This document shows positions 5,423-6,669 of a stretch of DNA of 6,669 bases, piece by piece. Within the stretch, counting starts at the first letter, position 1, and the number at the start of each line of letters is the position of its first letter. Position numbers and translations under genes: made by a program. The notes under the pieces are model-generated. The model searched no databases and had not been told where the DNA came from. It saw nothing but the letters and a program-made list of their open reading frames with translations. This DNA comes from Clostridiales bacterium (GTDB taxonomy: Bacteria > Bacillota > Clostridia > Lutisporales > Lutisporaceae): contig JAAYKT010000022.1 of the NCBI GenBank assembly GCA_012522255.1, positions 1 through 6,669 on the forward strand, written 5' to 3'.

Positions 5423-6669
5423 CTACATTTCTTTATATTTCTTCAAATAACTTCTCCAGGTGATAGCCCATTTATCCGGATCATCCATACCCGATTCATC
5501 CACCTGATGACAGACACTCCTGTGAGGTGCCGTTCTAATTATTTCAGGATTTTCATAAGCTTCCCTGAATATATGTTTCAACGTTTCTATATACTCATCC
5601 AAGTCCGCTTTGGATGGTGTCTCTGTCGGTTCCAATGTCGCAGGCTCCGGTACATAATATGGGTGGTGACTGGTCCAATAGTGCATACCGAAATCCATCA
5701 TCCTTCTTTGTATATCGCCCGTTGTTATACCTGTGTCTTCCGTCAGCTTTTTCAAAGTATATCTTACCTGCTCAATCCTTTGTTTCCCTTTTATATAAGG
5801 TGCATCAACGCACTCTGATTCCATAAGCTTTTTAAATAAATAATTGTTGTTCAAAACAGCAATTTTTGCTACCTCGTAAAGTCCCTCAGCACCCAAGGAC
5901 ATTATCCATGCATAGGTTTTCATGATTACCTGGGCAACACCGCTGAAGGATCTGACTTTACCTATGCTGTAAGGAAGCTTCGTAATATCGTAATTCAAAA
6001 AGTAACTTTTGCCGTCATAATCAATGAGAGGACCTGGCAAATACTTTTCCAGTTCCTTGGTGACCCCTATGGCTCCCACTGCCGGGCCGCCACAACCATG
6101 AGGGGTTGAAAAGGTTTTATGCAAATTGAAAAAACACATGTCAAAACCCGCTTCCTTAGCTCTCGTTATGCCCAAAAGGCCGTTGGCGTTTGCCTGGTCG
6201 TATCCGCAAAGACCTCCAAATTTATGTACCAACTCGGTAAATTCTTTTATCCTTGGATTATACACGCCCGTATCTTCCGGATTAGCCACTATAAAGGCAG
6301 CCGTCCTCTTGCTTACTGCTTCTTTGAATGCTTCAAAATCAGGATATCCGTCTTTGTCGGGATGAATATACACTATTTTGTATCCTTTTACCGCAGGTGC
6401 CGCCGCATCTGAAGGATGAGAGTATATGGTTGTGATTATCTCATCCCTTTCCGACACTGGGGGACGGTCCTTCTGTGTTGTTTGATATCTATGATAGTTG
6501 TTCACTATTGATGCCATGGTAAAAGCTGCCTGGCTTCCGCCTCCCGGCTGAAAAGAAAATCTGTCCATGCCGGATATTTCTCTCATCATCAAATCCGTTT
6601 TATGTATTATTTCCAAAATACCTTGAACCGTCTCTTCCGGCTGAAGTGGATGCAGCTCTGTCATTTCAG
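5423..6669 (-). CDS. gcvPB: Glycine dehydrogenase (decarboxylating) subunit 2, 5' end beyond the right edge
   Basis: The PLP-carrying half of the split P-protein: it decarboxylates glycine and loads the aminomethyl group on lipoyl-GcvH. The visible frame is open to the edge. ATG at 6664 is internal, because ELHPLQPEETVQG normally lies about 75-100 residues into a GcvPB of roughly 480-500. Numbering from that Met, the PLP Schiff-base lysine is K183 in FFNLHKTFSTPHGCGGPA. YDQANANGLLGIT (155-167) carries the PLP-pyridine Asp D156, and ATLEPTET (342-349) is the family C-terminal motif. Several motifs differ from standard P-protein: GGGSQAAFT replaces the GAQGEYAG-like segment, SHPSDAAAP replaces SAHGTNPAS, and DQANAN replaces DGANMN. 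A likely repeat-derived segment encodes residues 63-71 (TQKDRPPVS). The gene presumably follows gcvT, gcvH and gcvPA off the window. Family membership is firm, but glycine as the substrate is an inference. Confidence 0.92.
   Translation of the reverse strand, partial: EMTELHPLQPEETVQGILEIIHKTDLMMREISGMDRFSFQPGGGSQAAFTMASIVNNYHRYQTTQKDRPPVSERDEIITTIYSHPSDAAAPAVKGYKIVYIHPDKDGYPDFEAFKEAVSKRTAAFIVANPEDTGVYNPRIKEFTELVHKFGGLCGYDQANANGLLGITRAKEAGFDMCFFNLHKTFSTPHGCGGPAVGAIGVTKELEKYLPGPLIDYDGKSYFLNYDITKLPYSIGKVRSFSGVAQVIMKTYAWIMSLGAEGLYEVAKIAVLNNNYLFKKLMESECVDAPYIKGKQRIEQVRYTLKKLTEDTGITTGDIQRRMMDFGMHYWTSHHPYYVPEPATLEPTETPSKADLDEYIETLKHIFREAYENPEIIRTAPHRSVCHQVDESGMDDPDKWAITWRSYLKKYKEM
6453..6479. repeat. 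Probable ACCGTCCCCC-family repeat inside gcvPB
   Basis: Minus strand ACACAGAAGGACCGTCCCCC followed by AGTGTC. The ten-base core ACCGTCCCCC is identical to that in the tandem pair at 2162-2171 and 2185-2194. The flanks ACAC (6454-6457) and GTGT (6475-6478) are complementary, giving the same layout of short stem, G/C-rich loop, short stem. It is in frame and encodes TQKDRPPVS. Whether it is a true inserted repeat or a chance match needs comparison with orthologues. Confidence 0.45.

Noticed and set aside
6662..6664. ATG as the true start of gcvPB
   Set aside because: The frame is open to the window edge and conserved family sequence (ELHPLQPEETVQG) begins at once, so the N-terminal part must lie outside.

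Overview
The base composition is AT-rich (roughly the high-30s % G+C by eye). Start regions carry purine-rich GGAGG-type ribosome sites, two genes show or could use TTG starts, and the gene content is glycine cleavage P-protein split as GcvPB, LplA, HtpG and an AcoX-type kinase. Together these suggest a low-GC Gram-positive anaerobe of the class Clostridia. This is an inference from composition and protein style; no rRNA or species marker is present.

All six supported genes lie on the minus strand, so transcription runs from the right edge to the left edge. In transcription order they are: a glycine decarboxylase subunit 2 (gcvPB, 5' end beyond the right edge), an AcoX-type ATP-NAD kinase family protein, the HSP90 chaperone HtpG, a small stand-alone HD-domain phosphohydrolase with a TTG start, lipoate-protein ligase A, and the first 90 codons of a kynureninase (3' part beyond the left edge). 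No stretch of more than 300 bases lacks a gene. The longest gaps are 164 bp (lplA/HD gene), 146 bp (htpG/acoX-like) and 85 bp (kynU/lplA). No tRNA, rRNA, CRISPR or transposase was seen.

Functional theme: GcvPB decarboxylates glycine and passes the aminomethyl group to the lipoyl arm of GcvH, and LplA attaches that lipoate, so the two fit one pathway. The AcoX-type protein belongs to a family best known beside acetoin dehydrogenase, another lipoyl-dependent complex. HtpG and the HD protein sit between these genes with their own spacing and, for htpG, candidate promoters; they need not be functionally connected. Kynureninase would release anthranilate and alanine from kynurenine and may be unrelated to the rest.

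The most distinctive non-genic content is two families of short dispersed palindromic repeats. One occurs as three copies in alternating orientation between lplA and the HD gene; one copy supplies the last nine codons and the stop of the HD gene. The other, with core ACCGTCCCCC, occurs as a perfect 23-bp tandem pair starting at the htpG stop codon. It also has a probable relative inside the gcvPB reading frame, where it would encode a local peptide insertion. I see no wholly new system here. The items most worth checking are the coding-sequence repeat insertions, the divergent GcvPB motifs and the AcoX/lipoate association.
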